From Hyphomicrobiales bacterium (GTDB lineage Bacteria > Pseudomonadota > Alphaproteobacteria > Rhizobiales > Xanthobacteraceae), in NCBI GenBank assembly GCA_016185205.1, contig JACPOA010000059.1:30920-94919 (forward strand): 64,000 nt of DNA. Reading direction: 5' to 3'. A model generated the notes under the pieces. It saw nothing but the letters and a program-made list of their open reading frames with translations, did not search any database and was not told the DNA's origin. Below, in pieces: positions 17,350 through 26,195 of this stretch. The stretch's first letter is position 1. Each line of letters opens with the position of its first letter. The position numbers were made by a program, and so were the translations under genes.

Positions 17350-18414
17350 CTACACCCGCACGCTGGCGCGCAGTTCCTTGGGAAACAGATCGTCCGGCGC
17401 CAGCCTGGTCGCGGTGACGCCCTGCTCGTGCGCGAAGCGGCAGAAGGCCTCGAGCGTCTTGCGATTGGCCTCCAGTCCGTAGGGAAACGCGTCGCCGCCG
17501 AAATTCTTGCCGAACTCCTCAGCGATCGCCGCCGCCCACGGCACCGGAATGCGCGAGGCCGTCAGATCCTGCATGCGCTCGACACAGCGCTCCTTCGCCT
17601 CATCGAAGGCCTTGAACAGGTTCACCGCCACCCACGGGAAGCGCTCGAACACGGCGCGGCGGATAGCGATGACATGCATGATCGGATAGATGCCGGTGGC
17701 CGCATGATAGGCCATCTCGTCCTTGCGGAAGTCCGGATACAGCCGCGCAATCTTCCCGCCACCGCGCTCGAAGGCGTCGGGCACGCGCGCCGAAATCGCG
17801 GCGTCGATCTCGCCCGACAGCAACATCGCGCTGATGTTGGTGTCGCGGCGTTGGCTGTATTGAATGCCGGCCGGCAGCTTGAACTCGACCTTCTCCTCGC
17901 GGCCGGCCTGGTTCATGCCGGCCTGCACCCATTTGATCTTGCGCAGATCGACGCCGGCGGTCTCGCTGAGAAATCCGCGCGCATAGATGCCGGCAGTCTG
18001 CGCCCATTCCGGAATGCCGACGGTCTTGCCCTCCAGGTCTTTCGGCGCCGCGATGCCGCGGTCGCCGCGCACATAGAAGGCGGAATGGCGGAACACGCGC
18101 GAGGGAAATACCGGAATGCCGACGAATGGCGAGTTGCCTTGCGAGGCATAGCCGATGAACTTGCCGAACGACATTTCGGAGACGTCCCACTCGCGATTCT
18201 TGATGAAGCGAAAGAACACCTCCTCGACCGGCAGCGTGAAGGCGGTGAGCACGATGCCGTCCACCCGCACCGCGCCGCTGTGCAGATCGCGCACATGGTC
18301 GTAGTCGGTGGTGGCGAGCGTCAGATGCAGCCTTGTCGTGCCGCCGCTTTCGATGATCTGCGGCTCGCGATCGGCGCCGGTGGCTGCCATCGTACCCGCT
18401 GCATTAACCGTCAT
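17350..18414 (-). CDS. 4,5-dihydroxyphthalate-decarboxylase-like / NMT1-type binding protein
   Basis: 354 residues without a clear signal peptide. It belongs to the periplasmic-binding-fold group usually annotated as 4,5-dihydroxyphthalate decarboxylase: TTDYDHVRDLHSGAVRVDG near residue 35, FVGIPVFPSRVFRHSAFYVR near 95, LEGKTVGIPEWAQTAGIYARG near 130, and a C-terminal DAFPYGLEANRKTLEAF. The group includes the phthalate-pathway decarboxylase Pht5, but most members are uncharacterised. A paralogue with the same landmarks lies at 30182-31168. It stands alone, divergent from the M23 peptidase gene. Confidence 0.8.
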   Translation of the reverse strand: MTVNAAGTMAATGADREPQIIESGGTTRLHLTLATTDYDHVRDLHSGAVRVDGIVLTAFTLPVEEVFFRFIKNREWDVSEMSFGKFIGYASQGNSPFVGIPVFPSRVFRHSAFYVRGDRGIAAPKDLEGKTVGIPEWAQTAGIYARGFLSETAGVDLRKIKWVQAGMNQAGREEKVEFKLPAGIQYSQRRDTNISAMLLSGEIDAAISARVPDAFERGGGKIARLYPDFRKDEMAYHAATGIYPIMHVIAIRRAVFERFPWVAVNLFKAFDEAKERCVERMQDLTASRIPVPWAAAIAEEFGKNFGGDAFPYGLEANRKTLEAFCRFAHEQGVTATRLAPDDLFPKELRASVRV

Positions 18415-18520
18415 GTCGCACGTCGCTCCAATGAATAAACGTTCACACTACACCCGAACGCCGCCCTTGTATGCCGCACCGTGACTCCTTTAACTTGCCG
18501 GCGGAATCGGGAGACCCGAA

Positions 18521-20215
18521 TTGCTGCGTGCCGTTCTCATATTGCTTGCGCTGCTCACCGTCCATGCCGCCGCGGCGCAAGAGATGACGCTCCCGCGTGT
18601 CTCGTCCGTCACGGTCGACTGGCAGGCGGCGGCCGCCAGCCTGAACGGGCAGCCGGCCGGCTCACCGGCGGAAGCTTTCGCAACCCTGACTGCGGCGACC
18701 AAATCGCGCTTTCCCGATCTCGGCAAGAGTCCGGTGCCGGTGCTGCTGCCGCTCGACATCGACGGCTTACTCGATGCCAAACGCAAGGAGCAGGCCGGCA
18801 AACCCGACGTGCTGGTCGACAATTTCATGCGCGGCGGCTTCCACGCCACCGCCTTCTTCCAGGCGGGGCCTGCCGGATTCGATGCGGCGTTTTCGTTGCG
18901 TACCGCCGAGGTCAAGGAACTGTCCGACATCCGCTACGGCGAGCCGGCCTATGTGCTGTTCTCCGGGCTCGCCATGGTCTACGAGCTCGACGGCCCGCCG
19001 CTGCCGGACGGCGATCCGGTCAAAAGCCTGGACGACGATTTTCCCGGCATCCGCCGCATCCTGCACGAGTCCTATGTCCGCTATGCCTTCCAGCGCTACG
19101 GCGTCACCTATGTGGCGGCGATCTATTGCCGCGACACCCGGCCGCGCCCCAAGCTGCTGAGCTGCAAGCAGGCCGACCGCATCGCCGAGCGCTTCCTGCG
19201 CGCCTTGAAGCTCGTCGGCGGCACGCCCACGCCGGCGCGCGCGACCATCGAGCCGGTTGCGCTCGACCGGCCGGCGCCGCCATCGAAGGACTTCAGCTAT
19301 TTCAGTCCGGGCTTCCTGATTCCGGGCACCGGATTGAAGAAGGAACTCGGCGGCTACCTCGATACCACGGTCTACGCCCGCCTGCGCTTCCCGATGAAGA
19401 CGGCGCCCGACTTCGTCAACTCGCAATCGTTCAACAACTGGGGCGATTGCGATTTCACCGGCAAGTCGCGCCGCTATCTGCGCGGCAAGGGCACGCCCTA
19501 TTCCTGCAAGGTGAACGGGCGGCCGCTGGTGTTCGACGAGTCGAAGAATTACACCTACCCGTGGCGCGATAATTTCTGCGAGCACCGCCGTTACTTCGTC
19601 GGCCAGTGTCCGGGCGGCGAAGGCCATCAGGGCCAGGATATCCGGCCGAGCAATTGCACGATGTTCAACGAGGGCGCCGACCGCTGCAAGCCCTATCAGC
19701 ATGACATCGTGGCCGCGCATGACGGCGTCATCTTGCGCGCCCACAAGCAGGAAGCGGTCTATCTGTTCATTAATACGCCGAACACGCATATGCGCGTGCG
19801 CTATATGCACATGAATCCGCACCAGCTCGACGGCGACGGCATCGTCAGCGGCAAGCACGTCGCGGCCGGCGAAACGATCGGCAAGGTCGGCAACTACAAT
19901 AAGAAAGAGCGCGGCACCACCTATCATCTGCATTTCGACATGCAGGTGGCGACCCGCGTCGGCTTCGTGTTCGTCAATCCCTATATGTCGCTGGTTGCGG
20001 CCTATGAGCATCTCATTGGCGAGCGCGGAACCGAGATCAAGCCGGGCGACCCGGTGCCGCCAGCGGCCGTGGTGGCGCCGGTGATCGAGCATCCCGCCGT
20101 GCTGCCGGCCGCGGCCGCCGCTCAAGTGCAAGAAAACACGGCGGTGAAGGTAAAGCCGGAACCGCGCAAGCACCGGCATGTCCGCAAACGCCACCGGCAC
20201 GCCGCCCGCAACTGA
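18521..20215 (+). CDS. Secreted M23-family peptidase
   Basis: 564 residues from a TTG start at 18521, preceded by GGGAGA and followed at once by a signal peptide (LLALLTVHAAAAQ). The C-terminal half holds an M23 (LytM) domain at about residues 365-490. GGEGHQGQDIRP is the likely metal-binding His/Asp region, and THMRVRYMHMN and HLHFDMQ supply the HxH motif. The N-terminal 350 residues match no family I recognise. The tail is basic and His-rich (PRKHRHVRKRHRH), suggesting cell-wall or nucleic-acid contact. A lytic transglycosylase follows on the same strand, so both probably act on peptidoglycan. Confidence 0.86.
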   Translation: MLRAVLILLALLTVHAAAAQEMTLPRVSSVTVDWQAAAASLNGQPAGSPAEAFATLTAATKSRFPDLGKSPVPVLLPLDIDGLLDAKRKEQAGKPDVLVDNFMRGGFHATAFFQAGPAGFDAAFSLRTAEVKELSDIRYGEPAYVLFSGLAMVYELDGPPLPDGDPVKSLDDDFPGIRRILHESYVRYAFQRYGVTYVAAIYCRDTRPRPKLLSCKQADRIAERFLRALKLVGGTPTPARATIEPVALDRPAPPSKDFSYFSPGFLIPGTGLKKELGGYLDTTVYARLRFPMKTAPDFVNSQSFNNWGDCDFTGKSRRYLRGKGTPYSCKVNGRPLVFDESKNYTYPWRDNFCEHRRYFVGQCPGGEGHQGQDIRPSNCTMFNEGADRCKPYQHDIVAAHDGVILRAHKQEAVYLFINTPNTHMRVRYMHMNPHQLDGDGIVSGKHVAAGETIGKVGNYNKKERGTTYHLHFDMQVATRVGFVFVNPYMSLVAAYEHLIGERGTEIKPGDPVPPAAVVAPVIEHPAVLPAAAAAQVQENTAVKVKPEPRKHRHVRKRHRHAARN

Positions 20216-20259
20216 AAAGCTTTCGTTTGTTTACGCGGGCGCGGCGACTACAATGCGTC

Positions 20260-21528
20260 ATGCCGCGAATCCTTCTGCCTCAATTCACCCTGCCCGCCAC
20301 GCGCCTGAGCCGCCGCAGCCTGATAGCGGGCGCGCTTGGGCTCACCGCCAATCTCGCCTTCGGCGGCGCGGCCTGGTCGGCGCAGCCGCCAGGTTTCGCG
20401 CGCTGGGTGGAGACGTTTCGCGCGCGCGCGATCAATCGCGGCATTTCCGAGCAGACTTACAATCGCGTGATGGCCACGTTGACGCCCGACACCGCCGTGT
20501 TCACATTGCAGCGCTCGCAACCGGAATTCACCGAGCAGACCTGGCAGTACATCAACCGCCGATGCTCGGAATGGCGCGTCAATACCGGCAAGGCGCGCGC
20601 GCGCGAATACGCGAGCCTGCTGGCGCGCGTGGAAAAGGACTACGGCGTCGACCGCTACACGCTGCTCGGGCTGTGGGGCATGGAGTCGTCGTTCGGCGAC
20701 GTGGTGACCAACTCGAAATATATGCGGCCGGTGATCCCGGCACTCGCCGCTCTGGCTTGGGGCGAGCCGCGCCGGCGCAAATACTGGGAAGCCGAGCTGC
20801 TCAACGCGCTCACCATCGTCGAGCGCGGCTGGGGCCAGTCGTCCGACATGATCGGCTCCTGGGCCGGCGCCATGGGCCACACGCAATGGATGCCGGAGGT
20901 GTGGCTGCGCATGGGCGTCGACTACGACCGCGACGGCCGCATCTCGCCGTTCGGCAAGCCCGACGATTCGCTCGCCGGCACCGCGCGCTATCTGGTCGAG
21001 CGCGGCAAATGGCGGCGCGGCGAAGCCTGGGGCTGCGAGGTCAAGCTTTCGGCCCGCCATGCGCGGCTGGCCGACAACCGCAGCATGCGGCCTTACGCCA
21101 AATGGGCCGAGCTCGGCGTCAAGCGCGCCGACGGCGTCGAGTTCGCGCGGCCGGGCGATCATGTGAAGCTCTGGCTGCCGGTCGCCGGCGGACCGGCCTT
21201 CCTGGTCGGGCAAAATTTCCGGGCTGTCTATTCCTACAATCCATCGATCAATTACTCGCTCGCGCTCGTCCATCTCGGCGATCTGGTGCGCGGCGATGCG
21301 CCGTTCCACCAGCAATTCCCCGGCGGCGAGCGCACGCCGACGATGAAGGAAGTCATGGAAATCCAGCGCCGCCTCAACGAACTGGGCTTCAAGACCGACG
21401 GCATCGACGGCCGCACCGGCACCGACACCGTGCGCGCGATTCTGGCTTTCCAGAAAAAAGTCGGCATGGAGCCGGCCGACGGCTACGCCGGATTGAAGGT
21501 GCTGGCGCGGCTGCGCGCGGGCTCGTGA
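20260..21528 (+). CDS. Lytic murein transglycosylase, MltB type, with peptidoglycan-binding domain
   Basis: 422 residues from ATG 20260 (MPRILLPQ). A twin-arginine-like signal (LSRRSLIAGALG) precedes the cleavage region AWSAQ. The SLT-type catalytic domain is typical of MltB: LLGLWGMESSFGD carries the catalytic Glu, followed by SWAGAMGHTQWMP and YLVERGKWRRGEAWGCEV. A PG-binding-1 domain closes the protein (MEIQRRLNELGFKTDGIDGRTG near residue 365). It cleaves the MurNAc-GlcNAc bond to give anhydro ends. The preceding M23 peptidase gene is 45 bases upstream on the same strand. Confidence 0.94.
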   Translation: MPRILLPQFTLPATRLSRRSLIAGALGLTANLAFGGAAWSAQPPGFARWVETFRARAINRGISEQTYNRVMATLTPDTAVFTLQRSQPEFTEQTWQYINRRCSEWRVNTGKARAREYASLLARVEKDYGVDRYTLLGLWGMESSFGDVVTNSKYMRPVIPALAALAWGEPRRRKYWEAELLNALTIVERGWGQSSDMIGSWAGAMGHTQWMPEVWLRMGVDYDRDGRISPFGKPDDSLAGTARYLVERGKWRRGEAWGCEVKLSARHARLADNRSMRPYAKWAELGVKRADGVEFARPGDHVKLWLPVAGGPAFLVGQNFRAVYSYNPSINYSLALVHLGDLVRGDAPFHQQFPGGERTPTMKEVMEIQRRLNELGFKTDGIDGRTGTDTVRAILAFQKKVGMEPADGYAGLKVLARLRAGS

Positions 21529-21540
21529 CAATAATTCCGC

Positions 21541-22560
21541 TCATTCCCGCGTACTCGCCGCCGCCACCCGCGGCTTGCGGCGGCCGATATCGTGCTCCGC
21601 CATCCAGACTTTGAGGAACTCGACGAAGGCCTGCACCTTGCGCGGGATCACCGGTGCCTGCGGATAGACCGCCAGCAGCGTGCGCGAGGCCACGCGGTAG
21701 CGCGGCAGCACGTTCACCAATGTCCCGGCGGCCAGATCGTCGGCCACCGCATAGCGCGGCACCAGCGTGACGCCAAGCCCGGCGGCAGCCGCCTTACCCA
21801 AGGTCAGCGCGGCATTCGAGAAGAAAGCGCCGCGCACCTTGACCGCGATCGGCCCCTTCCGCCTTCGCGCTCCGCGCTTCGGCGGACTTAAACCCGCCGT
21901 AGCTTGCGAAGCAAGCGAAGGCCGGGTCGGTCCCTCGAAGCGCCAGATGCTGTCATTGGGCATGACGTCGACATGCACCAGACAGGCGTGATCGCCGAGA
22001 TCGGACGGCGTTTGCGGCCGGCCGGCGCGCGCTAGATAATCGGGCGAGGCGCACAGCGTCCATTCGACCGACGCGATCTCCTGCTCGACCACCGACGCGC
22101 TGCGCATGGTGGAGAAGCACAGCACCAGGTCGAGACCGCGCTCGCCGAAATCGTAAGCGCCGCGATAGGGCGTGTTCTCCAGCACCAGCGACACGCGCAG
22201 GCGCGGCTGCAGCTTGGCGAAGGCTATGACGGCGTCGGACAGATGCATGGTGCCGAAGGATTTCGGCGCCAGCAGCTTGAGCGTGCCGACCGGCTCCTGC
22301 CGCGTGCGCAGGATGGCGCGTTCGTTGCTCTCGATATCGCGGAACACGCGCTCGCAGAATTCCAGATAGGCGGCGCCTTCCTCGGTCAGATTGAGCGAAC
22401 GCGTGGAGCGGTTGAGCAGGCGCGCGCCCAGCCGGCCTTCCAGCTCGCTGACATGGCGCGACACCAGCGCGCGCGACAGGCCGAGCTGGCTGGCGGCGAT
22501 GGTGAAGGAGCCGGCGCGCACCACGCGCACGAAACTCTCCATGGTGCGGAAGCGGTCCAA
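21541..22560 (-). CDS. LysR-family regulator carrying an in-frame repeat insertion
   Basis: 339 residues. The N-terminal winged helix-turn-helix is canonical (MESFVRVVRAGSFTIAASQLGLSRALVSRHVSELE, residues 7-41), followed by the effector domain. Near residues 212-235 the expected run RFEGP-(D)GPIAVKV is interrupted by 24 residues (TRPSLASQA ... GARRRK) encoded by a palindromic repeat at 21856-21927. The rest of the domain is intact, so the protein may still fold with a surface loop. It is divergent from the TPP-enzyme/ABC/ALDH operon and is its probable regulator. Confidence 0.9.
   Translation of the reverse strand: MDRFRTMESFVRVVRAGSFTIAASQLGLSRALVSRHVSELEGRLGARLLNRSTRSLNLTEEGAAYLEFCERVFRDIESNERAILRTRQEPVGTLKLLAPKSFGTMHLSDAVIAFAKLQPRLRVSLVLENTPYRGAYDFGERGLDLVLCFSTMRSASVVEQEIASVEWTLCASPDYLARAGRPQTPSDLGDHACLVHVDVMPNDSIWRFEGPTRPSLASQATAGLSPPKRGARRRKGPIAVKVRGAFFSNAALTLGKAAAAGLGVTLVPRYAVADDLAAGTLVNVLPRYRVASRTLLAVYPQAPVIPRKVQAFVEFLKVWMAEHDIGRRKPRVAAASTRE
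21856..21927. repeat. 72-base palindromic repeat inserted in the LysR coding sequence
   Basis: The DNA contains CTTCGCGCTCCGCGCTTCGG and, on the other arm, AGCTTGCGAAGCAAGCGAAGG, two small hairpins joined by CGGACTTAAACCCGCCG. Its length is a multiple of three and it encodes no stop in the reading frame. The CTTCGC/GCGAAG arms resemble the internal module of the long GCGCATGATC repeats, suggesting a shared mobile unit. Confidence 0.75.
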
Positions 22561-22760
22561 GTGCCCTCGTTATTGTTGTGTAATATGCAACAATAGATTG
22601 CGCATTTAGCGGCTTATAAGCGCTAATGTCAAAGCCTATAGTGTGCGACAACGCTAACAGGCGCGGGATCAACACGCGCGCATTCGGAGGAGAACGCCGG
22701 CCGGCAGTGGCCCGCGCGACCTTAACCGGTCGCAGGGGCCGCGACGGCGTCGAACAACGC

Positions 22761-24563
22761 ATGTCAGTGCAAAGTCCAGGCAAGGCGCCCGCACGCGACG
22801 CAAACGCCGATATCGCCGCCGTCGATCGTCCCGTTGCGGCCGGCGTCAACGCCGCCGGTTTCGGCAGCGACGTGGTGGCCGACGCGCTGCGCGCGCTCGA
22901 CATTCCCTATATCGCGCTCAATCCGGGCGCCAGTTACCGCAGCCTGCACGACAGCCTGGTGAATTACCTCGGCAACGAGCGGCCGCAGATGCTGCTCTGC
23001 CTGCACGAGGAAAGTGCGGTCGCCATCGCGCACGGCTACGCCAAGGTCACCGGCAAGGCGATGGCGGCGGCGGTGCATTCCAATGTCGGCCTGATGCACG
23101 CCACCATGGCGCTGTTCAATGCCTGGTGCGACCGCATGCCGATGGTGGTGTTAGGGGCCACCGGGCCGGTCGACGCGACCAAGAGGCGGCCGTGGATCGA
23201 CTGGATCCACACCGCGCGCGACCAGGGCGCGCTGGTGCGTGGCTACACCAAATGGGACGACCAGCCGGCCTCCCCCGTCGCCGCGCGCGAAGCCGTGCTG
23301 CGCGCCGGCTGGATCGCCAATACCGCGCCGCGCGGGCCGACTTACGTCAATCTCGATGCCGAGATGCAGGAGATGAAGCTGCCGGAGCCGGTGGCGCCGA
23401 TCGACACACAGCGCTTCATGCCGCCGATGGCCGGCGCGCCGCCGGCCGATGCCCTTGCGGCTGCTGCCGCGCTGCTGCGTAATGCCAAGCAACCGCTGAT
23501 CCTGGCCGGCCGGGTGTCGCGCGATGTCGCGGCGTGGGATGCGCGCATTGCGCTCGCCGAGCGCTTGAATGCGCGCGTGGTCACCGATCTCAAAGTCGGC
23601 GCGGCGTTCCCGACCCACCACGCGCTGCATGTAAGCGCGCCCGGCATGCTTGCGATGATGCCGGATACGCTGGATGCGATCCGCTCAGCCGATGTCATTC
23701 TCAGCCTCGACTGGGTGGATATCGCGGGCAGCTTCAAGGCTGCCGGCGGCAATATCACGGCCAAGATCGTGCAGATTTCGGTCGACCATCATCTGCACAA
23801 TGGCTGGAGCATGGACTATCAGGGCCTGCCGCCGGTCGATGTGTTCATCGCCTGCGAGCCGCATGAAGCGGTGCCGGCCTTGCTGGCCGCGCTCGGGCCG
23901 GGCGGTCCGCGCGCCGTCGCCTCGCCCGCCAGGGAATTTCCGACGCCCACGGGCCACAAGCTCACCGTCGATCATCTGGCCGCCGCGCTGCGCCGCGCCG
24001 TGGGGACGAGGCCGACCAGCCTCACCCATGTGTCGCTGTCGTGGAACGGCGCCGCTTGGGCCTTCCGCCATCCGCTCGACTATCTCGGCTCCGACGGCGG
24101 CGGCGGCGTCGGTGGCGGGCCGGGCATTTCGGTCGGCGCCGCGCTGGCGCTCAAGGGCTCCGGGCGGCTTGCGGTTGCGGTCTGCGGCGACGGCGATTTC
24201 ATGATGGGCGCGACCGCGCTGTGGACCGCGGCGCATTACCGCATTCCGCTGCTCATTGTCGTTGCGAATAATCGGTCGTTCTTCAATGACGAGCTGCACC
24301 AGGAGCGCGTCGCGCGCGTGCGCAACCGCCCGATCGAGAACCGCTGGATCGGCCAGCGCATCAGCGAGCCCGATATCGACATCGCGGCCATCGCGCGCGC
24401 GCAAGGGGCGCAAGGGTTCGGGCCGGTGAACGCCATCGGCGATCTCGAGGCCACCTTCGCCAAAGCGATCGCCGCGGTCGAAGCCGGCGCCGTGGCGGTC
24501 GTCGATGTACGCGTGGAACCGGGCTACACTGCCGCGATGACCGCGCAAATGACACGGAAGTGA
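22761..24563 (+). CDS. TPP-dependent enzyme, benzoylformate-decarboxylase-like
   Basis: About 600 residues from ATG 22761. An in-frame GTG at 22707 lies 13 bases after GGAGGAGA and may be the true start. The cofactor Glu is Glu83 (LLCLHEESAVAIAHGYA). VHSNVGLMHATMALFNAW at 106-123 parallels the LHSAAG...ALSNAW segment of benzoylformate decarboxylase, including its active-site His, rather than the acetolactate-synthase pattern. The TPP/Mg motif is CGDGDFMMG followed by NNRSFFND. The likely reaction is non-oxidative decarboxylation of a 2-oxo acid to an aldehyde. It heads an operon with an ABC importer and an aldehyde dehydrogenase. Confidence 0.85.
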   Translation: MSVQSPGKAPARDANADIAAVDRPVAAGVNAAGFGSDVVADALRALDIPYIALNPGASYRSLHDSLVNYLGNERPQMLLCLHEESAVAIAHGYAKVTGKAMAAAVHSNVGLMHATMALFNAWCDRMPMVVLGATGPVDATKRRPWIDWIHTARDQGALVRGYTKWDDQPASPVAAREAVLRAGWIANTAPRGPTYVNLDAEMQEMKLPEPVAPIDTQRFMPPMAGAPPADALAAAAALLRNAKQPLILAGRVSRDVAAWDARIALAERLNARVVTDLKVGAAFPTHHALHVSAPGMLAMMPDTLDAIRSADVILSLDWVDIAGSFKAAGGNITAKIVQISVDHHLHNGWSMDYQGLPPVDVFIACEPHEAVPALLAALGPGGPRAVASPAREFPTPTGHKLTVDHLAAALRRAVGTRPTSLTHVSLSWNGAAWAFRHPLDYLGSDGGGGVGGGPGISVGAALALKGSGRLAVAVCGDGDFMMGATALWTAAHYRIPLLIVVANNRSFFNDELHQERVARVRNRPIENRWIGQRISEPDIDIAAIARAQGAQGFGPVNAIGDLEATFAKAIAAVEAGAVAVVDVRVEPGYTAAMTAQMTRK

Positions 24564-24570
24564 GCCGGCG

Positions 24571-25413
24571 ATGGCAGCACAAAACACATCACTCGACGAC
24601 GCCATCCTGGTGGCCGACGATATCGGCGTGCGTTTCGAGACGGCGGAAGGGCCGGTCATTGCGGTCGACGACGTCTCCTTCAAGGTCAAGCCCGGCGAAT
24701 TCCTGTCGGTGATCGGGCCCTCCGGTTGCGGCAAATCGACTCTGTTCAACGTGATCGGCGGCCTGCTCAGCCATCACCAGGGCGTGGTCAGCGTCGCCGG
24801 CGAAACCATCAACGGCCCGCACAAATCGATCGGCATGGTGTTCCAGGAGGAATCCACCTTCCCCTGGCGCACGGTGGTCGACAATGTGGCCTTCCCGCTC
24901 GAACTCATCGGCATGCCGAAGGCCAAGCGCATCGAGCGCGCGCGCCATTTCATCGCGCTGGTCGGGCTCGACGGCTTCGAGAACCGCTATCCCGGCGAGC
25001 TGTCCGGCGGCATGCGCCAGCGCGTCTCGCTCGCCCGCACGCTCGCCTCCGAGCCGAAAATCCTGCTGATGGACGAGCCGTTCGCCGCGCTTGACGAGCA
25101 GACGCGGCTGCTGCTCGGCGACAAGGTGCTGCAGATCCAGCAGCAGCTCAAGCAGACCACGCTTCTGATCACCCACAACATCACCGAAGCGGTGCAGATG
25201 TCCGACCGCATCCTGGTGATGACCTACCGCCCCGGCAAGGTGAAGCGCATCGTCGACATTGATCTGCCGCGCCCGCGCACCTCCGAGGTCGTCACCAGCG
25301 AGCCTTTCGGCCGCTACGTGGCGAAAATCTGGGCCGATCTGCGCGAGGAAGCCAGCCGCGGCATGCGCGACGAGGAGAAGCACGCACTGCAACACCATGG
25401 CGCGGCATCATGA
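24571..25413 (+). CDS. ABC transporter ATP-binding protein, SsuB/TauB/NrtD type
   Basis: 280 residues. Walker A is GPSGCGKST near residue 49, the Q-loop is FQEESTFPWRTV, the signature is LSGGMRQRVSLART, and Walker B is ILLMDEPFAALDEQTR with the switch His in LLITHNITEAV. FPWRTVVDNVAFPLEL places it among nitrate/sulfonate/taurine-type importers. It starts 7 bases after the TPP-enzyme stop, and its own stop overlaps the first permease start (ATGA), so the operon is tightly coupled. It energises import through the two permeases that follow. Confidence 0.96.
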   Translation: MAAQNTSLDDAILVADDIGVRFETAEGPVIAVDDVSFKVKPGEFLSVIGPSGCGKSTLFNVIGGLLSHHQGVVSVAGETINGPHKSIGMVFQEESTFPWRTVVDNVAFPLELIGMPKAKRIERARHFIALVGLDGFENRYPGELSGGMRQRVSLARTLASEPKILLMDEPFAALDEQTRLLLGDKVLQIQQQLKQTTLLITHNITEAVQMSDRILVMTYRPGKVKRIVDIDLPRPRTSEVVTSEPFGRYVAKIWADLREEASRGMRDEEKHALQHHGAAS

Positions 25414-26195
25414 GCGCAACGACGACACCGGCACGGCGCGCGAGCCCCGGCGATTATCTGCCGCCAGTGGTCGGCATCGGCTCGCTGGTGGTTTTCTTTC
25501 TGTTGGTGGAACTGCTGATCCAACTCGGCGCCGTCAACCGTTTCATCGTGCCGCCGCCCTCGGAAGTGCTCGGCAGCTTCGGCCGCGTGATCGTCGAGGA
25601 AGACATCCTGCAACGCTTCCTGCTCACGCTGACCGAATGCCTCACCGCCGGCGTCATGCTCACGGTGTTCGGCGTCAGCGGCGGCGTGCTGATGCATCGC
25701 TTCAAGCTGTTGCAGCAGGCCTGCGAGACCTGGGTCGCCGCCATGGCGTCGGCGCCGATCGTGCTGATGTATCCGCTGTTTCTGGTGATCTTCGGGCGCA
25801 ACGCCTGGACCATCATCATGATGGGCTTCGTCGCCGCGCTGCCGCCGGTGATCCTGAAGACCATCGAGGGAATTGCCGGCACCCGCAAGGTGCTGGTCAA
25901 TGTCGGGCGCAGCTTCAATCTCACGCCCACGCAGCAGTTCTGGAAAATCCTGTTCCCGGCGGCGCTGCCGACGATATTCGTCGGTGTGCGGCTGGGATTG
26001 ATCTTCGCGTTGATCAATATCGTCGGCGTCGAATTCCTGATCAATTTCGGCGGCCTTGGCCAGCTCATCAACGAGCTGGCCGAGCGCTACGACCTCGCCG
26101 GCACCTATGCGGCGATCTGCTTCGTGATCCTGGTGAGCATTTTGTTTTTCATGGTACTGGAGAAGGCCGAACGATGGCTGAGACCGGTCGATTGA
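25410..26195 (+). CDS. ABC transporter permease 1, SsuC/TauC type
   Basis: 261 residues with about six hydrophobic segments (first at VGIGSLVVFFLLVELLIQLG). The conserved cytoplasmic EAA-type loop around residues 163-190 is KVLVNVGRSFNLTPTQQFWKI followed by LFPAALPTIFVGVRLG. It begins inside the ATPase stop codon and overlaps the second permease by 22 bases. Two separate permeases suggest a heterodimeric channel, unlike most SsuC/TauC systems, which have one. Confidence 0.93.
   Translation: MSATTTPARRASPGDYLPPVVGIGSLVVFFLLVELLIQLGAVNRFIVPPPSEVLGSFGRVIVEEDILQRFLLTLTECLTAGVMLTVFGVSGGVLMHRFKLLQQACETWVAAMASAPIVLMYPLFLVIFGRNAWTIIMMGFVAALPPVILKTIEGIAGTRKVLVNVGRSFNLTPTQQFWKILFPAALPTIFVGVRLGLIFALINIVGVEFLINFGGLGQLINELAERYDLAGTYAAICFVILVSILFFMVLEKAERWLRPVD

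Noticed and set aside
22626..22760. An N-terminal extension of the TPP enzyme from GTG 22707 or ATG 22626.
   Set aside because: The added residues are Arg-rich and outside the family; kept only as an alternative because GGAGGAGA precedes GTG 22707.
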